Notes: generated by a model from the sequence alone, not told the origin. 64,000 nt of DNA from Manduca sexta (GCF_014839805.1 NC_051124.1:3038001-3102000), one strand, 5' to 3'; shown: positions 1 to 10,655, counted from the stretch's first letter. Numbers and translations: made by a program.

Positions 1-464
1 ATTATCATTTATCAGATACAAGAAAAAGAAACAAACACTATTTTTGTATTTATATTAGATAGCCTCTTTAGGTATCCAATACAACTGAATATAATAATAT
101 ATATTACAGGAATAAAAAGAATTTATTTACATCTTGGTATGAATTTGGTTACACGCACAGAAATGGTGTAGAAATTGAACGATAGCCGACAGTAAATGTT
201 TTACGACCATCCAAGGGCCAATACACGCAACAAAATCAGCTCACTAATAAAACCGAATCGCTTCAGTCGTCTGTACGTTTGTTTTTATTGCTTATACAAT
301 GTTGACCACGGCAGGATTTATTCTGAGGTGCTTAATAAATCATTGTTGGGAACTATGTTATTTATATAGGTTTTTGAAATGTCGGAAAGAATAAGATAAA
401 GATATATAAGATATATAATGGTTTAATAGCCATTATATTGTAATATACTTGTGCCAGACAAACA
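1..464. other. AT-rich non-coding stretch, nothing recognised
   Basis: No repeat family or coding signal that I recognise, and no long open frame. Confidence 0.6.
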
Positions 465-735
465 AACTGTCCCGATGCTGGGCACGGGCCTCCTCTACTA
501 ACTGAGAGGGATTAAGCTGAGGCGTAATCCTTATCAGTCCACCACGCAGTCCTAGTGCGGGTTGGTAGACTTCACACACCCTTAAAATTCCTACAGAGAA
601 CTTCTCAGGTATGCAAGTTACCTCACGATGTTTTCCTTCACCGTTTAAGCAAGCGATAGTTCCAAAGAATACACAAATAATTTTAGAAAAGTCAAAGGTG
701 TGACTCCTTGGTATTTGAACCTACAACCAGAATCA
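465..735 (-). mobile_element. SINE-A copy, diverged, head truncated
   Basis: The left end carries the reverse complement of the SINE-A tail (GGGCACGGGCCTCCTCTACT). The conserved middle follows (TTCTCAGGTATGCAAGTTACC, then TTTCCTTCACCG), and it ends in a decayed B-box region near TTTGAACCTA. Several substitutions and a partial duplication near the tail mark an old copy. Confidence 0.8.
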
Positions 736-1112
736 GCATCCGTCAAATCATACTCAATTAATTCCCTTCCGCTTATAATTTCATATAAAATTTCCGAATC
801 AATCATAAAGTTCAATCCATAGCTATTTAATCAGGAACCCTCACCGTTATTGCATCTTCAATTAATTCACATTTTAAGCTATCAACGCAAATTTCTAACA
901 TTCATTTAAAGTTTTCAATTAAACCCCACTATCGAACCTTTAACGAATTTCCTTTCGTCTCTGACGATCGTGTCAGATATTTCTGAAATTGATGCTATTA
1001 TTGGATCTGACCTTTTTCGGATATTCTAATAACTTAAAAATCTTTTTACGTCCATTCTTGGATTAGTGAGTATTATTAATTATTGAAGTACTTTTAGTAT
1101 ACAAACACTCAC
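736..1112. other. AT-rich stretch, nothing recognised
   Basis: No motif or open frame supports a feature. Confidence 0.55.
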
Positions 1113-1302
1113 GCCTTTATACGGGGTAGGCAGAGGCGCAACTCGTGCTCCTATTACTGTGTGTATTCCATCCTATGAAGTGATAGGTGGCGAGCCTGCC
1201 GCCATATCGGACACAAATATCACTGCCCGAACCTAGGATTGAACTCGAGACCTCAGTCAGCACTGCAGTCGTACCATAATACAAATACGCCACTGAGGCA
1301 GT
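1113..1302 (-). mobile_element. Family D tRNA-derived SINE copy
   Basis: Read on the minus strand it has the family D head (GCCTCAGTGGCGTATTTGTA), a degraded B box (TCAATCCTAGG), and the tail ending in the reverse complement of GGGGTAGGCAGAGG. It shares this order with the copies at 53.9 and 63.0 kb. Confidence 0.7.
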
Positions 1303-1422
1303 ATTGCCATGTTAATCATCTCTCTTTAGTACTGCGAAGCTGAATCCATTTTTTGATGAAGGGTTTGGATAATACTTGACCAATGTGGCTTGGTGAGACG
1401 CCGTGTATGGTAAGGCAATCAA

Positions 1423-1580
1423 CAGTGGCGGAGGGTGAAATTATGTGAAAGGGAACGCAACACAACTTATCGGTTCCAATATGCATGAAAGCGGTATGAA
1501 AATCGTTCTAACGATAATTAGATTTTACGTAAAATTCGAAAGGAAACCCGGCAGGTTTATATGGACCCTTTGCCAATGGC
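1423..1580 (+). mobile_element. Family F hAT-like MITE remnant
   Basis: It begins CAGTGGCGGAGGGTGAAATT and contains GAAAATCGTTCTAACGATAA, matching in order the better-preserved copy at 16889-17042. The right end (GGACCCTTTGCCAATGG) is altered and no target duplication is visible. The 102-codon open frame starting inside it is a chance frame. Confidence 0.55.
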
Positions 1581-2429
1581 AATTAGTCCACCCAACCGGT
1601 CTGTTTTGGTTAACTAACTCAATACGATTATTGTGTATATCAGCTGACAGTGCCCTGTTTTACAAAGCTACAAGTCCTCTATGGCGTCTCTCAATTTTGG
1701 ATTCTTCAAAGACACTAATGATTTTTGTAGTCAACAAACTGATGATCAGGTAAAATTAAATCAAGCTAACCTGTCTAGTTGGGCATCATCAGATTCCATT
1801 TGTATTAAGAAGACTATTATAGCGTCATTTAGTAGTTTTGGATTATTTTTTTTCCTGTCGATGGATAGGTACAAGTCCTTTATTCGCATGCACGGGTTTT
1901 GAATTGTTCTTAGTTGGTTTTACTACTTAAAGACCAATTTAGGAACTTAAAATGAGCCAATAGTTATCAACTACTTAATTGGTTAATATAAATCAAAATG
2001 TACAAAGAGCAACGTCACGAAATTTGCTAGTATTTGCAACAATAAAACACCTTAAGCTAATAAAATTGGGTGCTTCACCGCGACCTTCGCAGCACATTTC
2101 ACTTTAAGTGTAAGTTAATGGTTAGCCATTTTTTATTTATTTTTATTGGCCATTGGCCCACCGTTTACTACAAACCATTCCAGATAATCTGACTACATGG
2201 CTATTATTCTGGTTAATAGGACTGTGTTAAACGATTGGGGGATAATTTGTTTTCCTCAAGAAATTGGTTTTCGAGGGAATGGTTGTGTAATCTTAAGTTG
2301 TTGTTAGTTGTTACCTTCTTAATTGATATATCTTTTTTGCCAGCAGTTAGAGTAGACGATACTGCTGTGTAGTATGAAGTGGATTGAACAGTTATACTGC
2401 TTGGATCTTTACAAATAACAAAATTTTAA
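1581..2429. other. AT-rich stretch, nothing recognised
   Basis: Short overlapping frames only. No protein motif, splice structure or repeat family is recognisable. Confidence 0.5.
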
Positions 2430-2600
2430 CACAATTTTTGTCAGTATGTTTGTACAGGCATTACGCAAAAACTACTGTATGGAAGTTAATGTAGTTTTCA
2501 TCGATGTATTGCTAAAGGTATAACTTATAATATAGGATCCATATTTAAAAAAAAATGCTGTATTTTTTTGGCGCGTGCGGATCAGAGGCCAAAAACTAGT
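2430..2600 (+). mobile_element. Helitron-like 3'-end remnant
   Basis: It has the phrase ATTACGCAAAAACTACTGTA, shared with 53.39-53.46 kb. It ends in a GC-rich hairpin-like GCGCGTGCGGATCAGAGGCC followed by CTAGT, the usual CTRR|T terminus of rolling-circle elements. The 5' end is not identifiable. Confidence 0.45.
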
Positions 2601-2822
2601 ATTTAATAAATAAATATCTCAAGATGACTAGCACAATATGCGCGAGACATGGAATTATAGTAATACGATTTAGGTAGTGGCATTATACCTTTACACATAT
2701 ACATATATTATCAAGTGAATAGTGGAGTAGGTTATTTGTATCAAAAACTACCTGAAAATTTCGGTTCCAAAACATTTAGATCAGATTTAAATTGATTTGC
2801 TAGTGGTATGATATATTCTTAT

Positions 2823-2861
2823 CTTCCTGGATAGCGAGCATCGTACACAAGGTTTTAAAAC
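2823..2861 (+). repeat. Family C fragment
   Basis: CTGGATAGCGAGCATCGTAC plus ACAAGGTTTTAAAACCC matches the start of family C. It is cut off by the abutting SINE-A copy. Confidence 0.6.
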
Positions 2862-2990
2862 CCTGGGCACGGGCCTCCTCTACTGAGAGGGTTTTAGGAC
2901 TTGGTCTACCACGCTGGCGCAATGCGGATTGCCAGACTTCACATACCTTCGAAATTCTTATAGAGAACTTTCATGTTATATGTTTCCTGA
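2862..2990 (-). mobile_element. SINE-A tail-half fragment
   Basis: Contains GGGCACGGGCCTCCTCTACT and the conserved GGATTGCCAGACTTCACAT segment. The head half is missing. Confidence 0.75.
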
Positions 2991-3157
2991 TAAATATTAC
3001 TTTAAATAGATGAAATCAGAAATTTATATAGGTAATGCGAAATAAAATACGTCTTGTCAATACAAGACATAACAGACCAGAGTGTCAGTACATTTTATTT
3101 TTTATAATTGTGACATTACATATAATTCGACTAATCTATGATCTAACATTTCCTCAT

Positions 3158-3315
3158 GATCATCATCGTCATCAGCCGCAGGATGTCCACTGCTGAACAT
3201 GGGCCTCCCCCAAAGATTTCCAGATCGCCCTATTGTAAACGGCCCGCATCCAGCGACGTCTTGCGAGTTTTATGAGGATGTCTGTCCAACTCTTGGGTGG
3301 ACGTCCGGCGCTGCG
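3158..3315 (-). pseudogene. RTE-type LINE reverse transcriptase, C-terminal fragment
   Basis: On the minus strand, 3315 down to a TGA at 3174-3172 is an uninterrupted 47-codon frame. It reads through SWTDILIKLARRRWMRAVY and ends AHVQQWTSCG before the stop. This W-x-x-L-x-x-x-A-x-R-R-W-x-R-A and V-Q-Q-W-T pattern is typical of the C-terminus of lepidopteran LINE endonuclease-reverse transcriptases. The stop is followed by a TGA/GATGAT-rich tail, as in RTE elements. Everything upstream (endonuclease and catalytic RT motifs) is absent, so it is a 5'-truncated dead insertion. The clade assignment rests on the tail style and remembered family patterns and is moderate. Confidence 0.75.
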
Positions 3316-3475
3316 TTTGCCTCATGATATTTCCCTTCATCGTTAAAACAAGCGATAATTTACAAAGAATACACACATAACTTTAGAAAAGTCAGAGGTT
3401 TGTTGTACCTCGTACATTGAACTTTTTTATTTATTTATTTACAGACATTCTTCTCGCCTGTCCGTTCCACGCCAT
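3316..3475 (-). mobile_element. SINE-A head-half remnant with internal insertion
   Basis: Matches the SINE-A middle (CCCTTCATCGTTAAAACAAG, ACAAAGAATACACACATAAC) and then GTCCGTTCCACGCC from the tRNA-like head. A TTTATTTATTTATTTA stretch interrupts the B-box part. It abuts the LINE fragment to its left. Confidence 0.65.
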
Positions 3476-4079
3476 ATTGGGTTTGTATTATATTTGTATT
3501 ATGACTTTCTTCCTATAAAAAGCCGCGATAAACCCGAAAAATTGCTTTATTTCAATGTTTAACATTCGCGTAAACATAAGGAATCATCACTCAAGAATTC
3601 ATACAACTATAATATTCATTTCCTTCGTATATTTGTTTATCCTATTATGAAATTTTGTCAATATATACCTTTAGTAAATAAATATGAGTAATATATAAAC
3701 TATGTTATTCTGCGTGGACTTGAGTACAAAAATTATATTAGTCTGTACAAATAAAGAAATAACGATAAAGTATAAAGGAGACCTTGAGGAAAAATCAACT
3801 CAATGCTGATACAAGTTGAGCCGTCGCTTCCACGGGCTTTTACTGTGTCGTGTGAATAAAGCTTAAAATCGTATAAAATATACTTTTGTATTATGAAACT
3901 AACAATCTCAGTAAAGGTTTTTGGGAATGTGCTACATAATGCTGTATGTTATTGAAAAAATATGAAAGCTTCCATGATTGTATTTTTTTAGCAAACCGTA
4001 TGAAAGACATATTTTTTTACGTGATTTAAAAATTGAAAGGTACAAAGTAATTGTAAAGAATTATTGTAGAGTTGATTGT
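3476..4079. other. AT-rich stretch with a short family E fragment
   Basis: GCCGCGATAAACCCG followed by CATTCGCGTAAACATAAGGA (about 3520-3585) resembles the tail of family E near 25.6 kb. The rest shows nothing. Confidence 0.4.
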
Positions 4080-4200
4080 AGGATATATTTTATATCCACC
4101 CGGATAGCGACCACCGTACACAAGAACTTAAAACACGCCATAGTGACCCACGTAAGTGTGTCGTGTTCTGGGTTCAGCCTATGTATAACTTTCAGAATTG
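4080..4200 (+). repeat. Family C copy, 5' half
   Basis: AGGATATATTTTATATCCAC is followed by GGATAGCGACCACCGTACAC and the GTGTGTCGTGTTCTGG segment, in the same order as 40.2 kb. The 3' half is replaced by unrelated sequence. Confidence 0.75.
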
Positions 4201-4495
4201 TAGCCTCTGTTCGGAAAATTATAACCTTCGCCATTAGCCCCGAGGTACCATTGTTGAACGGATCAAGTATTTTATTTAATAGGCTTTCTCATGAAGCTGG
4301 GAGCAACAGTCATTCCCAATATGAGAGTGCAATTATAGGAGCGAACTTGTGTAAACATTGCAAAATAAATTCGCACGCTCACGTGCGGCAGTCAATATGA
4401 AATTAAAATAATATTATTAATTAATTCGCAATATAATAATCACAACAGAGGGTAGCGAATGGTGAAATTTGCCAAAATGTAACCCGACACGATAA
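4201..4495. other. Nothing recognised
   Basis: A 140-codon frame crosses from the family C copy into this stretch but has no protein-like features. I consider it accidental. Confidence 0.5.
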
Positions 4496-4800
4496 GCGGC
4501 GATAGCCTAGTTGGTTGTGGGACGGACTGGCGAGACGAATGTCCGCAGGTTCAAATCCCAAGGGCACACACTTCTGAAAAAATATGTGTGTATTCTATGT
4601 GATTTATCGCTTGCTTTAACGGAAAACGTAGTGAAGAAACCTGCATATCTAAGAAATTCTCTGAATAAATTTTCGAGGGTGTGTGAAGTCTACCAATCTG
4701 CACTGGGCCAGCGTGGTGGACTAAGGCCTAAACCCTCTCAGTAGTAGTCGAGGCCCGTGCCCAACAGTGGGTCATTATATAATACAGAGCTGATATTATT
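4496..4800 (+). mobile_element. SINE-A, full-length copy
   Basis: This is the clearest head-to-tail copy. The head is tRNA-like, with an A box TAGCCTAGTTGG at 4503-4514 and a B box GGTTCAAATCC at 4548-4558, spaced as in a pol III internal promoter. It is followed by the unique SINE body (GTGAAGTCTACCAATCTGCA) and the CCGTGCCCAACAGTGGG tail motif, ending in GCTGATATTATTATTA. It would be transcribed by RNA polymerase III and mobilised by a LINE. The 77-codon frame inside it is not a gene. Confidence 0.88.
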
Positions 4801-5461
4801 ATTACATATTATTATAATCCGACGCAACTTATAGGTACTAATATACATTAATGCAGTCTGCAAATCGTTCTAATGATAATAAGATTCTACATTCGCCATT
4901 GCATCCTAATCAATAAGTTCATAGTCTATCAGTGGGATATGACACCCATTTGTTCTCTATAAGCGTTGATAATTTTAGAGACATTATCAGTACTTATAAA
5001 AAATTGGCAAAGTATTAGTTAAAACACAAATTCACTCGATCAGCTGTAAGTCAAAGCCCGCCATTTTGCCTTTTAATAAGGTTTAAACAAGGAAACGGTG
5101 ATGTTTTTGACAGTTATTTGAGCAATTTTTTTATCTCTTAAAACAAGTTTATAAGTAAGACTGACCCCGATTATCTTTAACTCATTATCGATAGCTAAAG
5201 TTCAAAAGATATAGATAAAATAACGATATTGTTATATCTGAAAATTGTCTCATACCGCCCGCTTAAACCTACAACGGCCTAACATAAATTCGGCAAAGGT
5301 ATATTTTATGAAACATAAAAATCCTCATACGTGAAAATTGTTCGGATGTCGCACCGTCTCACGAAAAGGAAATAACGTGTAATAAAATTTGAATACATAT
5401 AAATCATTGTACCCATTGATGTAAGGTCTCACGATCTGAGATTCAATATCATTTTTTGTAG
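4801..5461. other. Mostly unrecognised, with a family F fragment
   Basis: About 4828-4905 (GCAGTCTGCAAATCGTTCTA, ATGATAATAAGATTCTACAT) matches the centre of family F. The remainder shows nothing. Confidence 0.45.
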
Positions 5462-5702
5462 CATTGTATGACGAGAACAGCTAGCCGTTCGTCTGATGGT
5501 AAGCGATATGACCGCCCATAAATAATAGAAACACCATTCAACACCTTTAATTATAAATTATTGTTTGGTGTTCGACTGCGCTCGCTATCCTGAAACATGA
5601 GATGTTAAGTTTTATTATGTCCAGTAGGTACACTAGCTACAATTTCCTCCCAACCGAAACACAACAGTGACTTGGCAGTAGATATGAAAGTCATACCACA
5701 AG
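5462..5702 (+). repeat. Family B copy
   Basis: Starts near GACGAGAACAGCTAGCCGTT and continues through CACCATTCAACACC and CGCTCGCTATCCTGA to the TTATGTCCAGTAGGTACACT segment. It ends early in an ACACAACAGTGACTTGGCAG region. Confidence 0.75.
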
Positions 5703-5756
5703 TATTCTTTTTACAAAATAATATGAGGTCACCACGATATCGCGGTACTAAAACCA

Positions 5757-6068
5757 TAATAATATCAGTCCTGTATTATATACTTGACCACTGCTGAGCA
5801 CGGGCCTCCTCTACTACTGAGAGGGATTAGACCTTAGTCCACCACGTTGGCCTAGTGCGGATTGGTAAACTTCACACACCTTCGAAATTCCTATAGAGAA
5901 CTTCTCAGATGTGCAGGTTTCCTCACGATGTTTTCCTTCACCGTTAAAGCGAACGATAAATTCACAAAGAATGATTTTTTATTAAAGTCAGAGGTGTGTG
6001 CCCTTGGGATTTGAACCTGCGGACATTCGTCTCGGCAGTCCGTTCCACACCCAACTAAGCTATCGCCA
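5757..6068 (-). mobile_element. SINE-A, near full-length copy
   Basis: The tail (AATATCAGTCCTGTATTATA) is at left and the tRNA-like head at right, with GGATTTGAACC (B box reverse complement) and CCAACTAAGCTATCGCC (A box region). A short deletion and substitution disrupt the ACACACAT segment near 5970. Confidence 0.87.
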
Positions 6069-6183
6069 CTTCTAAAACCATACTGGTTTACTAATCAAAT
6101 CAAATTAATAATTTATTCATTAAATAGACCTTTGCGGACATTTTTCCACGTCATCTGTAAATACTTATAATTATCTCAGTACG

Positions 6184-6240
6184 GTCCGACTGCTGGGCAC
6201 TGGTCTCCTCTCCTACTGAGAGAGATTAGGCCTTTAGTCA
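6184..6240 (-). mobile_element. SINE-A tail fragment
   Basis: ACTGCTGGGCACTGGTCTCC then GAGAGATTAGGCC. Only about 57 bp remain. Confidence 0.65.
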
Positions 6241-6569
6241 TTATCCTGTAGTTCTACACCTAATCCCTAAAAAGTACATTGCTAATTTTTGGGGTTAGGT
6301 ATGTTACCGGTGGCTTGGTGATTCGAGTTTGTCCTTATTCCTAGTATCTAGCTAACATCATAACTTTTAACATCCCGTCAAAATATATAATTCGAGAATA
6401 AAGAATGATTACGCTATAAACCTCAGTTTTATTTTTCTGTTTTTTTATTACTAATTTAGTGCCAGTAACGTGCATGCGTGAAAATATTTTTTACTATAAA
6501 AGTGATGCCGTTGCGACGAACTCTCTTAGAGTAGCTACAGTGTATTACGGCGTGTTAATTCAAGGTGGT
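6241..6569. other. Nothing recognised
   Basis: AT-rich, no motif or frame of note. Confidence 0.5.
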
Positions 6570-6768
6570 AAAACTCGCCATAGTGGCCCATGTAAGTGTG
6601 TCGCGTTCTGAGATCAATCTTTGTAGGTACCTACATCCGGTTTTAACAGGCCGGCATAATTGTGTCGACTGGTGAGGGGTAATCACTTCTCAAGTCGACA
6701 TTCTATTTGAGACCCCACTCCACTTATCGTCAGGCGCAGCGGGGTGACTTTGCGCAAATATGTATGAA
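6570..6768 (+). repeat. Family C copy, 3' half
   Basis: Contains ACTCGCCATAGTGGCCCATG, CAGGCCGGCATAATTGTGTC and CCCCACTCCACTTATCGTCA in family order, ending at TGACTTTGCGCAAATATGTA. Confidence 0.8.
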
Positions 6769-7400
6769 AAAAAATCTTGGCAATAAGTACACTCAGTTAC
6801 AAAAGTAGCTCAATAAATTCAAAACTTCAAATCGCCTTAACACGTTAATGAATTATTTTTTTTCTTTATGCGAAGTAAAGCAAAACCGTTTGAGTTTATA
6901 TTTTTAAAAAATAATGTTAAAAGTATAAAAATTTACAAGCGATTTGAATTTGTTCAGCTACTTGTGTGGATGTCTGTACATCGGTACATGAATGATAATG
7001 TAAAATATAATTTTCCTTCACCGCTATGAGGATATCTATCTTAAATTCATTAACTATCATACAAAATTTTCAAAATACTATTACGTGTCCTTTAAATTCA
7101 ATATTAATTCCCTTCGTAGACACTCACTGTGAGATCATGTTCTGAGAATACATTAGTTCCACATTCGTTAGATAAACGATACGCTTCTAACAAGATAATG
7201 GCCCATATACGTTAAGCTAACACACCCAAAAACTAATTAATGGAATAATCTTCACATTTTCGTGCCAACATACAATTATTCTCGAGCCTCGTTAGTGCAG
7301 AAAAAAAACATTTGCATATTAAAAACATTGAAACAGAACAATACGCGAGTAGAAAATAATATGTTAAGTTTTCCAGCTTTTAAATCATAGAATCGTACAT
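6769..7400. other. AT-rich stretch, nothing recognised
   Basis: No family or coding signal. Confidence 0.5.
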
Positions 7401-7424
7401 TGTTACTCGTAGCGTTTTATGTAG

Positions 7425-7798
7425 TCTGTAGTTAGAGCGCTCGTAGAGCTACAGTCTAACACTGGCGATCGCGAGCGACGGCCGACTGAGTCTCCACGAA
7501 CGCGCCCGAAGTTTCCGCGACTTGTGTTCCATTTTCAAAAGTATTTATGGGTTTATTTTTTTCGTTGTCACCAGTGCGAAAGTTAAACTTTTAAATTTCG
7601 AATGTAAAATGTTTAAAATGAATGTAACGTAATAAAACTTGAGTTCATCTAAATTCAGTGCAAGTGTTAACGAGACGAGTGATATTAAACTTTGCGGAAG
7701 ATAAGTACGTGTCGGTTGAAAAGTTTTGTGTTAATTTAATTACTGAGTGCAAGATCTCTTTACTTAAGTGCTGGTTCGTGTATTTTCTCTACGTATTC
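7425..7798 (+). promoter_or_regulatory. Candidate promoter region and non-coding first exon of an unseen gene
   Basis: About 7430-7520 is conspicuously CpG-rich for this window (AGAGCGCTCG, GGCGATCGCGAGCGACGGCC, ACGAACGCGCCCG). Downstream, TTCAGTG at 7654-7660 fits the arthropod initiator TCAGT, with A at 7657. An AATAAAA block lies about 26 bp upstream, in TATA position. At 7799 the sequence reads GTAAGT, a consensus 5' splice donor. If this is a transcription unit, the first exon would be about 7657-7798 and untranslated, because the ATGs here are quickly closed. No repeat family in the window covers it. No later exon is recognisable, so the gene is unidentified. This is inference from motif arrangement only, and all these motifs occur by chance. 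Confidence 0.35.
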
Positions 7799-8716
7799 GT
7801 AAGTGTTTGAAAGTTATAATTCATACGTCTCATAACTATTTTAATTCACTATCATTTAGTTCATTAATACTTCGAATCATTAATATGTTTAATAACTACT
7901 TTATTCCCTATCATTGAGTTTTAATATACTTCGAAGTTATGTATACTGCGTGTCGTGTAATTTTGAATGAGAAATGATTTTTGAATGTTTTTTTTTCATT
8001 TATAGCGTACTTAAATAATTCGATTGATGATGATTTTAGTTATCTACTATTTCCAGCACTGTCAAAATATTTGAAAATATAATTTATTGTTATAATTTGC
8101 ATGTTATGCAATCATTGTATTATAAAATATTTATAAATATTATGACATGTAACTGTTTATAACAATATTCTATGATTTCGTTACATTTTCTTAATACCAG
8201 ACTATCTACTTTGATACCTAGAATAATAATCTATTACTTCGTAATATTCTCTAAATTCCAGCATATTAACTTTACTACCTGGAATTAAGCTTTGATCGAT
8301 AAAGGCATAATCGAATATTTTTTTATGAATATAAAAAAAAAAGATACCCATTACTCATTGAGATTCAATCCCAGGGAAGACTGAAATATACCGTGTTTTC
8401 GTTTAAACAATCAAAATATTAAAACGAATAAAAATAACGATACGTTTGCAAGACCAATTTAATATTAATAAATGCTTTAAGCACCCCATTATAAAATCAC
8501 AAACAGTTAAACAATAAATTATTACTTAGTAAATTGTGCACCTGCACGATTTGATTTCTATTATAAAATCAAAATTATTACTATTGTATTATGATTTTAC
8601 TGTCATAATCACTAAGTGTTGCTCGCGGTTTCGGCCCCGTGAAATCCTTTCTTGTTTTAAAAATCCCTTGAAGCTATTCTTAATACAACGTGTGATATGC
8701 CAGCGTCATCTTTATA
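7799..8716. other. AT-rich stretch, possible intron start
   Basis: Strongly AT-rich with no repeat or coding motif, apart from a GCTCGCGGTTTCGGCCCCGT fragment near 8620. That fragment recalls the element tail at 10028. Confidence 0.45.
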
Positions 8717-8732
8717 ATAATAATAATAATAA

Positions 8733-9025
8733 TATCAGCCCTGTATTATATACTTGCCCACTGCTGAGCACGGGCCTCCTCTACTACTGAGAGGGATTAG
8801 GCCATAGTCCACCACGCTGGCCTAGTGCGGATTGGTAGACTTCACACACCTTCGAAATTCCTATAGAAAACTTTTCAGATGTGCAGGTTTCCTCACGATG
8901 TTTTCCTTCACCGTTAAAGCGAACGATAAATTCACAAAGAATACACACATATTTTTTTTAGAAAAGTCAGAGGTGTGTGTCCTTGGGATTTGAACCTGCG
9001 GACATTCGTCTTGGCAGTCCGTTCC
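8733..9025 (-). mobile_element. SINE-A copy lacking the A box
   Basis: The tail sits against a TAA microsatellite (8717-8733), and the body matches the copy at 5757 closely. It ends after GGATTTGAACCTGCGGACAT and CAGTCCGTTCC, so the first tRNA-like bases are missing. Confidence 0.86.
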
Positions 9026-9084
9026 TTCTTTATAATAATCAGATTTAAATAGTCAGTTATTTTCCATGTGAGCAAATTAACGGG

Positions 9085-9380
9085 ATGAACAGGTGTACTG
9101 GTGGCAGGTTTCTCATATGTGAGAGTCCTGGGTACCACCGCAATGTCTATTTCTGCCGCCAGCAGTGTGTAGTCACTGTTGTGTTCTAGTTTGAAAGACA
9201 ATGCGGCCAGTGTAACTACTGGACATAATAAGAACATCTCATGTCTCAGGATGGCGAGCGCAGTGGAATACAAAATAATACTTTGTAATTCAAGGTGTTC
9301 GATGGTGTTTCTATTGTTTATGGGCGGTCTTATCGCTTACCATCAGGCGAACGGAAAGCTCGTCTCGTCAATCAAAGTTA
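9085..9380 (-). repeat. Family B copy
   Basis: Reverse orientation: TCTCATATGTGAGAGTCCTG, GGTACCACCGCAATGTC, CAGTGTAACTACTGGACATA, ATGGCGAGCGCAGTGGAATA, CTTACCATCAGGCGAACGG. It is close to complete, and the open frames on either strand here are artefacts of the repeat. Confidence 0.83.
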
Positions 9381-9389
9381 AAACAAAGT

Positions 9390-9526
9390 AGCCTATATGT
9401 TAATCTCGGACAGGGTGTACTAATGTGCCAAATTTCATCAAAATTCATTTAGTTGTTTCTGCGTTTACTTCTAACAAACATCCAAACATCTTCACAAACT
9501 TTTGCATTTATGATATTAGTAATAAC
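9390..9526 (+). mobile_element. LINE- or Helitron-type 3' tail remnant
   Basis: AAATTTCATCAAAATTCATT, GTTTCTGCGTTTACTTCTAA and CAAACTTTTGCATTTATGAT match the widespread lepidopteran element tail also seen at 10028-10240 and 13160-13345. Class uncertain. Confidence 0.5.
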
Positions 9527-9599
9527 ATATTTTTAAGTAAGTTAATAAGAAGTGATGAATACATTTACGAAATACATTTTTAAGTTATATTTACGCGAA

Positions 9600-9800
9600 T
9601 GTTAGACATTGAAATCAAACTATTTTGCGGATTTTATGATTTTAAAATGTTGTATAATTGTAAAATGTGGGTAGATATTGTAACTCAGACTTTTCGGGTT
9701 ACCAGCATATCAGTCTGTCCCGTGACCACAAAGGCTGCCGTTTTCGAAACGTTGGGAGAAAATTATAATATAATAAAACAACGATAAAATTCCGTAAAAT
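9600..9800 (+). repeat. Family E copy
   Basis: Shares GTAAAATGTGGGTAGATATTG, TTTTCGAAACGTTGGGAGAA and ATTATAATATAATAAAACA with 25430-25660 in the same order. The class of element is unknown to me. Confidence 0.5.
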
Positions 9801-10027
9801 AATTTAATTTCAATATTTTTAGGTTAACACGCTCGCTTTCAATTTCCGCTATTCTGAAAGTTGCGCGATCATTGGAATTCCTCAATAAATACATATGAAA
9901 GTATTCTGGTACATGTTTAATAACGATTAAAATTTTAATTTATAATTAAATAGTATCCATGTTTAATGATGTTCATCAACCAGGCCTGAAATGAGCATTA
10001 ATATTCCTGTTTTAAGCTATATTTTCA

Positions 10028-10240
10028 CTAGCTTTCGCTCGCGGTTTCATCCATGTGAAAGTTTTTTCCGGAATAAAAGTCCCGCTATATATTTTCCTGG
10101 GGTAGAAAGTAGTCTATGTCTTTCCCAGGATCTCAAACCATCGCTATACTAAATTTCATCAAAATCCGTCGAGTATTTTTTGAGTTTATCGGGCTATGAT
10201 AGACATATAGATACAGTAGGGAACTTTGTTTTATAATACA
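10028..10240 (+). mobile_element. Element tail remnant (same class as 9390)
   Basis: CACTAGCTTTCGCTCGCGGT, AAAGTAGTCTATGTCTTTCC, ACTAAATTTCATCAAAATCC and GGGAACTTTGTTTTATAATA form the common order. CTAG at its left edge may be a Helitron CTRR end read in reverse. Confidence 0.5.
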
Positions 10241-10396
10241 TTTTTAGAACTTGTTAATAAAACCAATTCAGTCATATATTATTGTTGCGCAACTTTAACC
10301 GTTTACGCAGCGCACGCAACGGAAGTTCTTAATAGGAATAAATTTTCTCCGTTTTTCCAACATTTTCCATTGATGCTCATTCCGCTGATTATCATT

Positions 10397-10571
10397 GTAG
10401 CCAGTGTAACTACTGGACATAATGAGTCTTAACACCTCATGTCTCAGGATGGCGAGCGCATTGGAATACCAAACAACACTGCAATTTAAGGTGTTGGACG
10501 GACTTTCTACTGTTTATTAGCGGTCATATCGCTTACCATCAAGCTAACGGCAAGCTCGTCTTATCATTCAG
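10397..10571 (-). repeat. Family B fragment
   Basis: CCAGTGTAACTACTGGACAT, ATGGCGAGCGCATTGGAATA and TTACCATCAAGCTAACGGCA. The outer third is missing. Confidence 0.78.
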
Positions 10572-10604
10572 GCAGCAATAAATAAAAAACAGTAGTTTTT
10601 GAGA

Positions 10605-10655
10605 TTAGCGCGTTCAAAGAATCAAACTCATCAGCTTTATATAATAGTATAGATT
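10605..10655 (-). mobile_element. Helitron 5'-end fragment
   Basis: Read on the minus strand it starts TCTATACTATTATATAAAGC and continues TGATGAGTTTG, matching the first bases of the Helitron at 22617. Only about 50 bp remain. Confidence 0.5.

Noticed and set aside
1445..1753. 102-codon frame as a small gene
   Set aside because: It starts inside a family F MITE remnant, has no domain or splice context, and its codons look random for AT-rich DNA.
3978..4400. 140-codon frame as a protein gene
   Set aside because: It is mostly the translation of a family C repeat and its flank, and other copies of the repeat do not keep the frame.
4496..4570. True tRNA gene in the SINE-A head
   Set aside because: A and B boxes are present, but the acceptor stem does not close and the same head recurs many times with a common SINE body.
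9179..9391. Short frames with recurring peptides such as MASALEYQTILC in several places
   Set aside because: The shared peptide is the translation of family B in one frame, and stops and shifts differ between copies.
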